64,000 bases of DNA from CAYPTY01 sp964413935 (GCA_964413935.1 CAYPTY010000003.1:109918-173917), one strand, 5' to 3'; counted from the stretch's first letter, positions 8,096 to 17,300 are shown. Made by a program: numbers and translations. The notes: generated by a model not told the origin, from the sequence alone.

Positions 8096-9214
8096 GTGCT
8101 CAACAATCTCTGGTTTTCCTTTATTCACAAACATTTCCTCGTTTACAACTGCAGCTGGGAAGATCCAGCCATTGACCGGCAGCTGCTGCAGCTGAACAAC
8201 GTCAGCGAAGTATTGATGATCACCGGAGCAGGCGACAATGCCCTTGATTACCTGCTCGACCAGCCAGCCTACATTCACGCAGTTGACCTGAATTACCGTC
8301 AAAATGCACTGCTCAATTTCAAGAGAAGGCTGTTTCATTTTGAAGAAGCCGATTTATTGCAGCATTTCTTTCTGGATGGGGATGTAAGCAAGGCTTCGGA
8401 TTACCTACAGCACACCGCAGATCACTTTCTATCCGGAGCGGAAAGAGATTTTCTGAACACCTTTTTCAGCAGGAGACAGAAAATTGGTTTTTACCGAAGG
8501 GGCAGCACCGGACTTTTTTCACGACTTCTGAGTGCATATATCCGTCAGCAAACTTTAGATGAGCTAATACAGCCCCTTTTTGAGTTTAGAGACTTGAAAC
8601 AGCAACAGGCATACTATCATCAGATTGAAGAAGTACTCTGGCAGGGCCGGAGTCTGAAACTGATGGATCATCCCTTGAGCAGTTCTCTGCTGGGCGTACC
8701 CGGTATTCAACTCAGCGAGAGCAAGAACCGCAGCAGCCTGCTTGAATACCTGAAAACCTGTCTGCGAAATGTGTTTACCTACACCCTCGGAATGCATAAT
8801 TATTTCTGGAAGATGTATTTCTATGGCGCATACGATGAGAGCTGTGCTCCAAATTACCTCAAAAAGGAACATTTTGACGCCATCCGTAAAATGATTGAGC
8901 GCATCCAGACCCATACAGGCAGCCTGATCGACCATCTTCGATCCACGAACCGCAAATACACCCATTTTGTCCTGCTGGATCACATGGACTGGTATCATGA
9001 AGACAGCCCCGCTTTGGAGGAACTATGGAATTTAATTCAGCGGACTGCACAGCCGGGTGCCAGGGTTTTATTCCGAACGGTCCGGGAAAACCGGAATTTT
9101 CTCCCGGATGCCGCCTCCGCATTCAGCTTCCAGGACGAATTAACCAAGCAGATGCATCGTTATGACCGGGTAGGAACGTATAGGGGGACCCACCTCGGAA
9201 TTCTGAATCACTGA
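8096..9214 (+). CDS. btaA: BtaA-like S-adenosylmethionine:diacylglycerol 3-amino-3-carboxypropyltransferase (DUF3419)
   Basis: The 372-residue protein matches the DUF3419/BtaA pattern: VYNCSWEDPAIDRQLLQL near residues 16-33, a methyltransferase-like nucleotide-binding stretch LMITGAGDNALDYLL, and AVDLNYRQNALLNFK just after. BtaA moves the 3-amino-3-carboxypropyl group of SAM onto diacylglycerol to give DGHS, the first step of the betaine lipid DGTS. The start is a GTG; no in-frame ATG lies between it and the upstream stop at 8051. The stop overlaps the start of the methyltransferase gene (TGATG), as expected for a btaAB operon. Confidence 0.82.
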   Translation: MLNNLWFSFIHKHFLVYNCSWEDPAIDRQLLQLNNVSEVLMITGAGDNALDYLLDQPAYIHAVDLNYRQNALLNFKRRLFHFEEADLLQHFFLDGDVSKASDYLQHTADHFLSGAERDFLNTFFSRRQKIGFYRRGSTGLFSRLLSAYIRQQTLDELIQPLFEFRDLKQQQAYYHQIEEVLWQGRSLKLMDHPLSSSLLGVPGIQLSESKNRSSLLEYLKTCLRNVFTYTLGMHNYFWKMYFYGAYDESCAPNYLKKEHFDAIRKMIERIQTHTGSLIDHLRSTNRKYTHFVLLDHMDWYHEDSPALEELWNLIQRTAQPGARVLFRTVRENRNFLPDAASAFSFQDELTKQMHRYDRVGTYRGTHLGILNH

Positions 9215-9813
9215 TGAACACACTCAAAAGTTATTATCGCATTCATGCACCGGTTTATGATCTGAGCAGGTGGACCTTTCTTTTTGGGCGACAAAACCTC
9301 CTTCAACACCTGCCTGATCTGACAGTCAACAGCCGCATTCTGGATGTGGGCTGCGGAACCGGGTATCATCTGAAGCAGCTTTCGGAAAACAACCCTAATT
9401 ATGAGCTTACCGGCATCGATCTTTCAGAAGATATGCTCAGAATATGCCGGAAAAAGTTAAATGAGTCCGATCAGCTCAACCTGATAAACAGCAATTTTCT
9501 GGATGTAGATCTGAGGAATAACAGCTATGATCTTATCATTGCTTCTTACTCCCTCAGTATGATGGCTGACCCATTTAAAGCTTTGGACCGGATGTTTGAG
9601 TTACTAAAGCCGGGTGGCTGTTTAGCCATACTTGATTTCTCTGAAAGCAGGCACCGATGGTTCAGGGAGTGGATGGAGTGGAATCACGTCCGTTTTGAAA
9701 AGCAGCTTCTGGATAATGCAGGTAACAAGCTGGAAGTTATCCAGCAACAGGAAGATGAGGTGTATCTTGGCCTGTGGAAATTTGAGCTGCTTGTAGCCAG
9801 AAAAGCCGACTGA
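9214..9813 (+). CDS. btaB: BtaB-like N-methyltransferase
   Basis: This 199-residue class I SAM methyltransferase has motif I ILDVGCGTGYHL (about residues 45-56), the acidic residue of motif II in LTGIDLSEDML, and the late motif LLKPGGCLAILDFS. The N-terminus YYRIHAPVYDLSRWTFLFGR resembles BtaB, which methylates DGHS three times to give DGTS. The specificity is inferred mainly from the one-base overlap with btaA; UbiE-type enzymes have a similar fold. Confidence 0.78.
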   Translation: MNTLKSYYRIHAPVYDLSRWTFLFGRQNLLQHLPDLTVNSRILDVGCGTGYHLKQLSENNPNYELTGIDLSEDMLRICRKKLNESDQLNLINSNFLDVDLRNNSYDLIIASYSLSMMADPFKALDRMFELLKPGGCLAILDFSESRHRWFREWMEWNHVRFEKQLLDNAGNKLEVIQQQEDEVYLGLWKFELLVARKAD

Positions 9814-9820
9814 GCTTAAC

Positions 9821-11593
9821 TCAGCCCTCTACCAGCTGATCTTTATACTGAAGTTCATACAGTTTTCGATAGAGGCCTTCATCCACCTGTAACAGTTCGG
9901 AATGCGATCCCATCTCTCTTAATTCACCCTTGTGCATAACGAGGATTTTATCGGCATGCTGTATGGTGGACAGACGATGGGCTATCACAATAGACGTCCT
10001 GCCCATCATAATTTTTTCCATCGAACGGTTCACCAGTTCCTCAGTTTCGGAATCCACGTTTGAGGTGGCCTCATCCAGAATCAGAATTTCGGGATTGTAA
10101 ACCATTGCCCTCACAAAGCAGATCAACTGTCGCTGCCCCATCGAAAGGGATGCACCCCGTTCTTTAAGTACATAATCATAGCTTTCGGGTAGCTTTTCGA
10201 TAAAACGATGGGCTTCCACTTCATGAGATGCTTCTATTACCTGTTCCCTGCTGATAGCCTCATGCCCGAGGGTTATATTTTGAAGGATACTGCCTGAGAA
10301 AAGAGTATTGTCCTGCAGTACCAGGCCAAAATGAGAACGCAGTTCCTTCAGCTCAAAATCCTTGATGTTAATACCATCCAGTTTGATGGCCCCTTTCTGA
10401 ATATCATAAAAACGCATCAACAGGTTGATGATGGTTGTTTTCCCGGCTCCGGTTGCACCCACGATGGCGATCTTTTCTCCTGGCTCAGCTTTAAAAGTCA
10501 GGTCCTTGATAACGTGATCCTCATTATCGTTGTATTTAAACCAGACCTGATCAAATTCAATTACACCTTTAGGGTCGTCCACAAAGGCAGGGTGCTCGGG
10601 ATTTATAATCTCATTTTCAACATCCAGAATTCCGAAGATGCGCTCAGATGAAGCCAAAGCCGATTGCAGGGTATTGAATTTCTCTGAAAGTCCTCGGATG
10701 GGCATAAAGAACTGCCTGGCGTATTGAATAAAAGCCAGCAGAACTCCAAAGGTAACGCCATCCATCAGGGCTCGTCCACCACCATACCAAACAATTAGTG
10801 CCATCGCCAGACTGGCTACGATTTCCACAAAAGGCCAGAAAATGGCAAAGTAAAAGATGGTTTCGATGTGGGCTTTCCGGTGACTGGCATTGATGTCCTT
10901 GAATTTGCTGAGTTCCTTCTCTTCCCGGTTAAACAGCTGTACCACATCAATTCCGTTGATATGCTCCTGTACAAATGAATTGAGCCGGGCAATCTGGTCT
11001 CTGACATCCAGAAAGGAAACACGCACTTTATTTTTAAACCAGAATGTGGCATAAAAAAGGATGGGCAGCACTGCGATGGTGACAAGACTAAGCTCCCAGT
11101 TCATACTGAACATGAAAGCCAGAATGAAAATAATCCGGAATGAGTCTCCTATGATGTTCACCACCCCATCTGAAAGCAGCTGACTGAGTGCCTCAATATC
11201 ACTGGTAGTTCGGGTAATCAGTCTGCCAATCGGATTCTTATCAAAAAACTGAACATGCAGGGATTTTATCTTTTCAAATACTCGATTTCTAAGGCTATAG
11301 AGGGTTCCCTGCCCAAACCAGCGAGTCAGATAGGTATTGATAACCAGCACAACAAACTCACCCGCCAGTGCCAGGGAAAGCAATAGGATGATTTGCATCA
11401 GGCCTTCAAAATCTCCGTCCGAGATATATTGGTCTACGGCTATCTGAGTGAGTTTTGGACGGATGGTGCCCAAGAATGATGCGGCCAGGGTAAGAACAAT
11501 GGCCAGCACTACATACCACTTGTAGGGCTCAATAAAAAAATAAAGCCGCCTGATCAGGGTTCGATCGACGGCTTTTAGTTTTTTCTCACTCAT
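9821..11593 (-). CDS. ABC exporter half-transporter, YheH/LmrD-like partner
   Basis: The 590-residue protein joins an N-terminal six-helix ABC exporter membrane domain (about 20-310) to a nucleotide-binding domain (about 345-580). The Walker A is GATGAGKTT, the Walker B is LILDEATSNVD with the catalytic Glu present, and the H-loop is AHRLSTI. The ABC signature is LSMGQRQ, not LSGGQ, so this subunit contributes a degenerate signature. That is the pattern of the YheH/LmrD/BmrD side of heterodimeric multidrug exporters. Its likely partner is the half-transporter at 12927-14726, with rnz between them on the same strand. The substrate cannot be told from sequence. Confidence 0.9.
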   Translation of the reverse strand: MSEKKLKAVDRTLIRRLYFFIEPYKWYVVLAIVLTLAASFLGTIRPKLTQIAVDQYISDGDFEGLMQIILLLSLALAGEFVVLVINTYLTRWFGQGTLYSLRNRVFEKIKSLHVQFFDKNPIGRLITRTTSDIEALSQLLSDGVVNIIGDSFRIIFILAFMFSMNWELSLVTIAVLPILFYATFWFKNKVRVSFLDVRDQIARLNSFVQEHINGIDVVQLFNREEKELSKFKDINASHRKAHIETIFYFAIFWPFVEIVASLAMALIVWYGGGRALMDGVTFGVLLAFIQYARQFFMPIRGLSEKFNTLQSALASSERIFGILDVENEIINPEHPAFVDDPKGVIEFDQVWFKYNDNEDHVIKDLTFKAEPGEKIAIVGATGAGKTTIINLLMRFYDIQKGAIKLDGINIKDFELKELRSHFGLVLQDNTLFSGSILQNITLGHEAISREQVIEASHEVEAHRFIEKLPESYDYVLKERGASLSMGQRQLICFVRAMVYNPEILILDEATSNVDSETEELVNRSMEKIMMGRTSIVIAHRLSTIQHADKILVMHKGELREMGSHSELLQVDEGLYRKLYELQYKDQLVEG

Positions 11594-11601
11594 TTACCTT
11601 A

Positions 11602-12870
11602 TCAGAAGCGATTGAAATCGTCGAAAGGCGTGCGTGGCGTAATGATTTTTGGCTTTCTTTCATTATCACCACCACGGTTTGAGTCGGATCGGTTTCGATC
11701 ATCCGAACCTCGGTGTCTTCGTTCATATCCGGTATTGCTGTCCCGGTCTCTGTCCCTGTCTCGGTTATATGAACGTCTCTGTCCGGAATCCTGCCGGTCA
11801 TTTCTTCTGGATCGGAATCGCTTACCGCCCTTACTGCGGTTGTCATTACGGCCACGTCCGCCTTTATGTCCGCCACTTCTTCCGCCATTGTTATTATCCG
11901 GTTTGCCATGATCCTGAATCTGCACTTTTGGCTTGATAATGCCTTTTTCGTGCGCAGGATCAGTAAATACAGGTCTGAGTTCAGTAGCAAGCCATGCCGG
12001 GAAGAATCCTTCACGGGCTTCTCTCAGCAATACATGCGGATTGGTGTAACGTGCAGAAAAGTGACCAATCACCAGGAGTTTGGTCTGGGCTTCGGTAGCT
12101 ACACGTGCAGCATCTTTTGCCGTCGAATGACCAGTCTCTTTGGCTTTATCCGCCAGTGTGGCACTGAAGGTAGCCTCATGGTAAAGGATGTTGGTATTCA
12201 TCGCCAGTTTCACCGAATTCGGGCAATATTCGGTATCCGTAATATATGCAAAGCTGTCGCCCGGTCGTGGATGGCCTACAATTTCATAGGACTGAACCTT
12301 GGTACCATCAGCCAGAGTAACATCTTCACCTGCTTTCAGGGCCTTGAACTGTGCATCTTCCGTAATACCTAGGGATTGCGCTTTTTCCGCATCTACTTTT
12401 CCTGGCCGGTCTTTTTCCTGAAAGCGATATCCCACACAGAATTTGCGATGCTTAAGAGGACGGGCTTCCACATAGTAATCATCCCGGTCCAGTACCCGCT
12501 GTTCTTCAATATCTTCTTCGATTTCCACAAAATTGATGTCGAAGCTGAGCTCAAGCTGAATGAAATTGGTATTCCACTCTACGAATTCCTTGATCCCCTT
12601 TGGCCCTACAACGGTCAGTTCCTTATCCCTTCTCTGTAACTGAAGAGTGGATAACAGACCGAGCAGTCCCGAAAAGTGATCGGTATCAAAGTGTGATATA
12701 AAAATGCTGTCAATTTTTGATCGTTTGATGCCGGCTTGTAAGAGGCGCATCTGAGCGTTTTCGCCGCAATCAAAAAGAAATACATCACCCTCCCTCCAAA
12801 GAGCTACGGATGGTAAGTGACGATGTGCTGTTGGAGTGGCTGAAGCTATGCCAAGTGGTACAATGATCAT
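11602..12870 (-). CDS. rnz: RNase Z (tRNA 3'-processing endonuclease) with charged disordered tail
   Basis: The metallo-beta-lactamase core (residues 1-312) carries FISHFDTDHFSGLLG, GPKGI, ITDTEYC, LYHEATF, GHSTAKDAARVA and IGHFSARY, all in RNase Z order. The enzyme cuts the 3' trailer from tRNA precursors. The first metal motif is H60-F-D62-T-D64-H65, so the usual second His of HxHxDH is Asp. After the core, about 110 residues rich in Arg, Asp, Asn and Gly form a low-complexity tail that includes runs of RD dipeptides and ends PRTPFDDFNRF; common RNase Z proteins stop near residue 310. An ATG at 12870 has a GGAG nine bases upstream. The gene sits 8 bases before one ABC gene and 56 bases after another. 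Confidence 0.88.
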   Translation of the reverse strand: MIIVPLGIASATPTAHRHLPSVALWREGDVFLFDCGENAQMRLLQAGIKRSKIDSIFISHFDTDHFSGLLGLLSTLQLQRRDKELTVVGPKGIKEFVEWNTNFIQLELSFDINFVEIEEDIEEQRVLDRDDYYVEARPLKHRKFCVGYRFQEKDRPGKVDAEKAQSLGITEDAQFKALKAGEDVTLADGTKVQSYEIVGHPRPGDSFAYITDTEYCPNSVKLAMNTNILYHEATFSATLADKAKETGHSTAKDAARVATEAQTKLLVIGHFSARYTNPHVLLREAREGFFPAWLATELRPVFTDPAHEKGIIKPKVQIQDHGKPDNNNGGRSGGHKGGRGRNDNRSKGGKRFRSRRNDRQDSGQRRSYNRDRDRDRDSNTGYERRHRGSDDRNRSDSNRGGDNERKPKIITPRTPFDDFNRF

Positions 12871-12888
12871 TTTTTTTGCTCCCGTTTT

Positions 12889-12916
12889 GGGGAATTGCGT
12901 TCAGACAATGATCCCC
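12889..12916 (-). other. Imperfect hairpin upstream of rnz
   Basis: The sequence GGGGAATTG, an 8-base loop and CAATGATCCCC form a 9-bp stem with a two-base bulge in the 56-base gap between the upstream ABC gene and rnz. No T run follows on the minus strand, so it is not a convincing terminator and may be an mRNA processing or leader structure. Confidence 0.3.
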
Positions 12917-12926
12917 GGTTGGATAT

Positions 12927-14726
12927 TTAGATTTCTGCTAATTTTTGTTCCAGTAACTGTTTGTTATACATGGCACAATAGTGGCCATTCTGCGTGATAA
13001 GTTCTTCATGGGTTCCTTGTTCTCTGATTTTTCCGTCTTCCAGGTAATAGATATAGTCAGCGTTTTTGATAGTGGAAATACGATGACTGATCATAATAGT
13101 TGTACGATCATTTTTTCCCTTGTTCAAATGGCTGAGGATGGCATCTTCTGTTTTTGTGTCCACCGCGCTCAGCGAATCATCAAGAATCAGGATTTTGGGA
13201 TTTTTGATTAACGCTCTTGCTATAGCCGTTCTTTGTTTCTGTCCGCCGGAAAGTGTTATTCCCCGTTCACCAAGAATAGTCTTAAAATTTTTCTCAAAAT
13301 CCAAAATATTATCCCGCACCTGAGCCTGCTCTGCGGCCTCTTCAATATCTTCTTGAGTGGCCTCTTCAACCCCAAAAGCGATGTTTTCTCCGATGGTATC
13401 TGAAAAGAGGAATGTATCCTGGGTTACTATGCCCATATTTCGTCTCAGAAGATCGAGTGGGAGATCTTTAACACTATGCCCATCGATAAGTACTTCGCCC
13501 TGTGTGGGATCAAAGAGACGAGGTAGCAGCTGGATTAATGTGGTTTTACCCGAACCGGTACGACCTGCGATGGCCACAGTGGAGCCGGCTTTGATTTTTA
13601 AACTGATGTTTTCAAGTACATCGACCTCAGAGTCAGGATAATGGAAGCTCACGTTTTTAAACTCGATATCCCCTTTTATTTCATTCACTTCAGCCAGTGC
13701 GGGTTGTGTGCGGTCGATATGTATCTCGTAATCCAGAATTTCTTTTATCCGGTTCCAGGACGCCAGCGACTGCTGAAATCGGTTCATGGTATAGCCCAGG
13801 GCTGCAACCGGCCAGATCAGGTAGGCCACATATATCAGGAACTCAGCAATGTTACCTACGGTGAGCTTTCCGTTGATTACCATTGCACCTCCCTTCCAGA
13901 TCACAATGATCAGTGAAATACCAATGAGAAAGTTAAGCGTAGGATGAAAAAGGGATTCGATCAGGTCAAGGCGAAGTTTCTTCTTTCGATAGGCCTCTGA
14001 CTCTTCCTCAAAACGCATCTGCTCATAATCTTCACGGTTAAAAGCCTTGATGAGTCGGATGCTGTTGAAGGTTTCCTGTGCTTTACCCGCAAGTACCGAA
14101 TATTGCTCCTGAATGATGATGGAATGCTTGTGGATGTAGCCGGTGATCCAGTAGGCAAAAACGGAAAGTAATGGTAGCGGAATCAAAGCCCAAAGCATCA
14201 GTTCCTTGTTCACCAGATACATCATGGTTAAAACAAAGGCCGCCCGGGTCACCGTATTAATGGAATACATGATTACCGGTCCGTAGTACTCTCTCACTTT
14301 ATTCACATCCTCTGAGGCGCGTACATACACTTCACCGCTGGAATAAGTCTTGTAGAAACGTTGAGGAAGGTGCATCAGCTTTTCCACGATATCATTACGA
14401 ATATCAAATTCCACCTTTCGGGAGGTGACGATGATGGTTTGCCGGGTAGCAAAAAGCAGGATACCATACATGACTACAGCGCCCAGAAGTATCAGGGAAT
14501 TTTCAGCAAGTACCCAACCTTCCTGGCTGTTAAATAAAAGAGTAATGAGATTACTGCTAATTTCAGTACTCGAGTCCAGTAACTCTTCGACCTCATCCAT
14601 GGTCTGCCGGATCAAAACGGGTATCCATACCAGAAAGAAGTTGGCAGAGCTCAGGAACAATGTCCCCAATATCAGCGGAAGCCGGTATTTCTTGAGATAG
14701 CTATTTAATTCTTTTAAGGCCTTCAA
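12927..14726 (-). CDS. ABC exporter half-transporter, YheI/LmrC-like partner with degenerate Walker B
   Basis: The 599-residue protein has the same build as its neighbour: an ABC exporter membrane domain (about 15-320) and a nucleotide-binding domain (about 355-590). Walker A is GRTGSGKTT and the signature is canonical LSGGQKQ. Walker B, however, reads LILDDSLSAVD: the catalytic Glu is Asp, as in YheI/LmrC/BmrC-type subunits that supply the inactive ATP site of heterodimeric exporters. Paired with the protein at 9821-11593 it would make one full site and one degenerate site. The gene is 40 bases downstream of the FAD oxidoreductase gene in the same orientation. The transported substrate is unknown; drugs or lipids are possible. 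Confidence 0.9.
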   Translation of the reverse strand: MKALKELNSYLKKYRLPLILGTLFLSSANFFLVWIPVLIRQTMDEVEELLDSSTEISSNLITLLFNSQEGWVLAENSLILLGAVVMYGILLFATRQTIIVTSRKVEFDIRNDIVEKLMHLPQRFYKTYSSGEVYVRASEDVNKVREYYGPVIMYSINTVTRAAFVLTMMYLVNKELMLWALIPLPLLSVFAYWITGYIHKHSIIIQEQYSVLAGKAQETFNSIRLIKAFNREDYEQMRFEEESEAYRKKKLRLDLIESLFHPTLNFLIGISLIIVIWKGGAMVINGKLTVGNIAEFLIYVAYLIWPVAALGYTMNRFQQSLASWNRIKEILDYEIHIDRTQPALAEVNEIKGDIEFKNVSFHYPDSEVDVLENISLKIKAGSTVAIAGRTGSGKTTLIQLLPRLFDPTQGEVLIDGHSVKDLPLDLLRRNMGIVTQDTFLFSDTIGENIAFGVEEATQEDIEEAAEQAQVRDNILDFEKNFKTILGERGITLSGGQKQRTAIARALIKNPKILILDDSLSAVDTKTEDAILSHLNKGKNDRTTIMISHRISTIKNADYIYYLEDGKIREQGTHEELITQNGHYCAMYNKQLLEQKLAEI

Positions 14727-14766
14727 TACCTACCCAATTTTTTGTAAGTGCTGTCGGGCACTGTTT

Positions 14767-15789
14767 TTAACGGCTGAAGTCCTCAACCCATTTTTCGGCC
14801 AGCTTCAAACCGGACAAATAGGCCGATTCAACTGTATTGCCATACATGTAGCTCCCAACAACAGCCAGAGGCTTTTCCATTTCATTTAAATCAATATAAG
14901 GCACCTTTAGCGGATTTATTGCCCGATTATATCTCCAGAAATGAACCTGTGACCAGTCAGGTGTACCGGCCCAATCTCCGAAAAGGGCTGAAAGTTCTTC
15001 CAGCATTTCTTTCTCAACTCCTTCCCTCTTCTCCATGTGTTTGCGGGCAAACTGCGGTGTTGAGTGAACCACCAGATGGGTTTTGTCCATGTCTCTTTTG
15101 GATGATTCAACTGCAGCCCACCCTAGCTTTGAGTCTTTGATATCCAGCATTTCCCAGTCCAGCTCAGGTGCTGAAGCATATCCGGCCATGAGTACAAACA
15201 AGGGATCGTACTCTACTTCATCAATTTCGCGCACAATCTTCAGTGTTGATACTTCATCTATGGTGGTATTCAGCACGGAATAGGCTTGTTTTGAAGGAGT
15301 AGCTATGATGACAGCATCGGCCTGAAAAGTGGCACTGCTTTCCAGGTTCAGCATCCAGGATTTTTTCTTGCCGCGATCATCCCCAAGAAAAGTAAGTCCG
15401 CCTACCCGTTCCTCCAGCCTCACATCCACCGGACGGGCCAGATAACGACCAATGCTGTTCATTCCATCTACCGCAACCGCACGGGGCTCGTCCTGTTGAT
15501 ACTCCATGTATCGGTTATCCTCAAGCAGCATATGCCGGCCAGACCAGGGCTTGGTCAGACCTTCTTGCAGCAATTCCAGAAGAAAGGCACGGAATTCAGG
15601 ACTCTCACCCTCCAGGTAAGAAACCCCGTGATCCAGTTTAATTTCATGATTGTCTCCGGCATAGCGGGTTGCCATTCGACCGCCGTATCCACGGCTCTTT
15701 TCAAAAACTACAACTTCGAAACCGGCTTTAGCCAGTGTTTTACCGGCTACCAGACCGGAAATCCCCGCACCAATTATAGCTATTTTCAT
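14767..15789 (-). CDS. Renalase-like FAD-dependent oxidoreductase
   Basis: The 340-residue protein starts with a dinucleotide-binding motif (IAIIGAGISGLVAGKTLAKAG) followed by VVVFEKSRGYGGRMATRY, the pattern of renalase-like flavoproteins in the amine oxidase superfamily. A second FAD-contacting region (VVGSYMYGNTVESAYLSGLK) is near the C-terminus. There is no signal peptide, so it is cytosolic. The substrate cannot be deduced; bacterial renalases oxidise aberrant dihydro-NAD(P) isomers, but this is only a family possibility. It lies 28 bases downstream of the AtuA-domain gene. Confidence 0.82.
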   Translation of the reverse strand: MKIAIIGAGISGLVAGKTLAKAGFEVVVFEKSRGYGGRMATRYAGDNHEIKLDHGVSYLEGESPEFRAFLLELLQEGLTKPWSGRHMLLEDNRYMEYQQDEPRAVAVDGMNSIGRYLARPVDVRLEERVGGLTFLGDDRGKKKSWMLNLESSATFQADAVIIATPSKQAYSVLNTTIDEVSTLKIVREIDEVEYDPLFVLMAGYASAPELDWEMLDIKDSKLGWAAVESSKRDMDKTHLVVHSTPQFARKHMEKREGVEKEMLEELSALFGDWAGTPDWSQVHFWRYNRAINPLKVPYIDLNEMEKPLAVVGSYMYGNTVESAYLSGLKLAEKWVEDFSR

Positions 15790-15817
15790 TTTTCTGAATC
15801 AGTTAAATAGTGACAGA

Positions 15818-17185
15818 TTAAATCGCATAAACCGTTACCCTGGGCTTAACGGCCTTTTTGTCCAGCAATGCAGGCCAATAGGCAACTATTTCACTGGCCT
15901 TGGGCCTTCCTCCGGCAAAACCGGTCACGCCGCTTGGACCGGTCAGAATCAATGGCGCGATTTCCATCCCGAATCGATTCAGATCTTCTTTCTTCGGTCC
16001 GCAAACAGAAATGCGCATCTGAATTTCATCAAAATCTTCCTCATATGCTTTGGCTTCCAGGGGCTTTTCTGTCGTTCCATTGTAGCCCACAAATTCTTTG
16101 TGAAACTCATCGAAATGCAAACCCAGTGCAGCCGCCCTGTCTTCCAAGATCTGTGCACCTTTCTCGGCCTTTCGAAGGGCATCCGGCCAGCTATACACCA
16201 GCGTAGCTGAGAGTTTATAACCGTCGTTATAGGATGCTGAAACTTTATAGGTTGGCGTGTCAGTTCTTCCTTTGATGCCATAAACCTTCACCCGGTCCTT
16301 TTTGTACTGCTGAAGGTGGACTGAAGTAAAATCAGCGATCACATCAGGCGTGATGTATGAAGACGGATCACCGATTTCGTAGAGCAGCTGCTCTTTGACG
16401 GTCATCTCATTAACCAGTCCGCCGGTTCCCTCATGCTTCGTTACATAAAAAGTACCGTCCGGATAGGCTTCAATGATGGGGAAACCGATATCTGTAAAGT
16501 CTTCAATCGCTTCCCAGTCTGTAAAATTGCCACCGCTAACCTGTGCCCCACACTCAATGATATGTCCGGCAATGGTACCCACAGCCATTTTATCAAAATC
16601 GTCAAAATCCCAGCCGAATTCATGCACCATGGGGGCCAGTGTCAGTCCGGTATCGGTAACCCGTCCGGTGATAATCACATCAGCGCCTTTCTCCAGGGCT
16701 TCCACAATGGGGCGACAGCCAAAGTATATGTTGGCACTCAGCAGCTGCTCCTTCACAGAACTGATGGGTTCGCCATTTTCCATGTGATTCAGTGTGTGCC
16801 CATCCTTAATCAGCTTGTCGATGATCGGAAGAATGTCATCGTTATCCACAACGGCCACTTTGAGTCCGCTCACTCCCTGTTCCTCAGCCACTTTCAGGAT
16901 TTCATCCTTTGCGGCGTTGGGATTTACCCCTCCTGCATTGGTAATGACTTTTATTCCTTTCCCTGTTATTTCAGGCAGAATCTGCTCTATCACATGTACA
17001 ATATCGCGTGCATAACCCCAGTCAGGGTTTCTCATACGCTGTTTCTGCATGATGGACATGGTTACCTCGGCAAGGTAATCCATCACCAGATAGTCGATGG
17101 GGCCTTTTTTAACTTGATTGATGGGGGCACTGGGAAGATCACCCCAGAAGCCTTGTCCAGATGCGATTCGAATTAAATCCTTCAC
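15818..17185 (-). CDS. AtuA/DUF1446 family protein
   Basis: The 455-residue protein begins IRIASGQGFWGDLPSAPINQ and contains VITNAGGVNPNAAKDEILKV and GCRPIVEALEKGADVIITGR, which identify the acyclic terpene utilization AtuA N-terminal domain (formerly DUF1446). The family is named from Pseudomonas citronellol/geraniol catabolism, where its exact reaction is not settled. No other terpene or leucine/isovalerate genes are adjacent, so that pathway is not implied here. The start is a GTG; an AAGGAA lies about 15 bases upstream. It is the first gene of a minus-strand run ending at 9821. Confidence 0.82.
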   Translation of the reverse strand: MKDLIRIASGQGFWGDLPSAPINQVKKGPIDYLVMDYLAEVTMSIMQKQRMRNPDWGYARDIVHVIEQILPEITGKGIKVITNAGGVNPNAAKDEILKVAEEQGVSGLKVAVVDNDDILPIIDKLIKDGHTLNHMENGEPISSVKEQLLSANIYFGCRPIVEALEKGADVIITGRVTDTGLTLAPMVHEFGWDFDDFDKMAVGTIAGHIIECGAQVSGGNFTDWEAIEDFTDIGFPIIEAYPDGTFYVTKHEGTGGLVNEMTVKEQLLYEIGDPSSYITPDVIADFTSVHLQQYKKDRVKVYGIKGRTDTPTYKVSASYNDGYKLSATLVYSWPDALRKAEKGAQILEDRAAALGLHFDEFHKEFVGYNGTTEKPLEAKAYEEDFDEIQMRISVCGPKKEDLNRFGMEIAPLILTGPSGVTGFAGGRPKASEIVAYWPALLDKKAVKPRVTVYAI

Positions 17186-17247
17186 AAGCGCTCAGCTTTT
17201 TTCCTTGAGAAATTGAAGCTGAATATCGGGATTAATTTGATGAACAT

Positions 17248-17279
17248 AAATAAAAACCCCCGATGCAGGCACCGGGGTT
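17248..17279 (-). terminator. Terminator of the cohesin/dockerin operon
   Basis: On the minus strand AACCCCGG, a loop of about nine bases and CGGGGGTT form a strong GC-rich stem that runs into TTTTTATTT. It lies 22 bases after the stop of the gene ending at 17301 and also before the AtuA gene start, so it separates two transcription units. Confidence 0.85.
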
Positions 17280-17300
17280 ATCGTGTTTTTGCAAGTGGCC

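Noticed and set aside
9805..9835. Small hairpin CTGAG/CTCAG over the convergent ends of btaB and the ABC gene
   Set aside because: The stem is only about 5-6 bp and no T run follows on either strand.
11586..12014. 142-codon alternative frame over the rnz tail
   Set aside because: The low-complexity RD-rich coding leaves several frames open; the RNase Z frame has the conserved core and wins.
16433..17176. 247-codon plus-strand frame opposite the AtuA-domain gene
   Set aside because: It is a codon-shadow of the conserved minus-strand gene with no supporting features.
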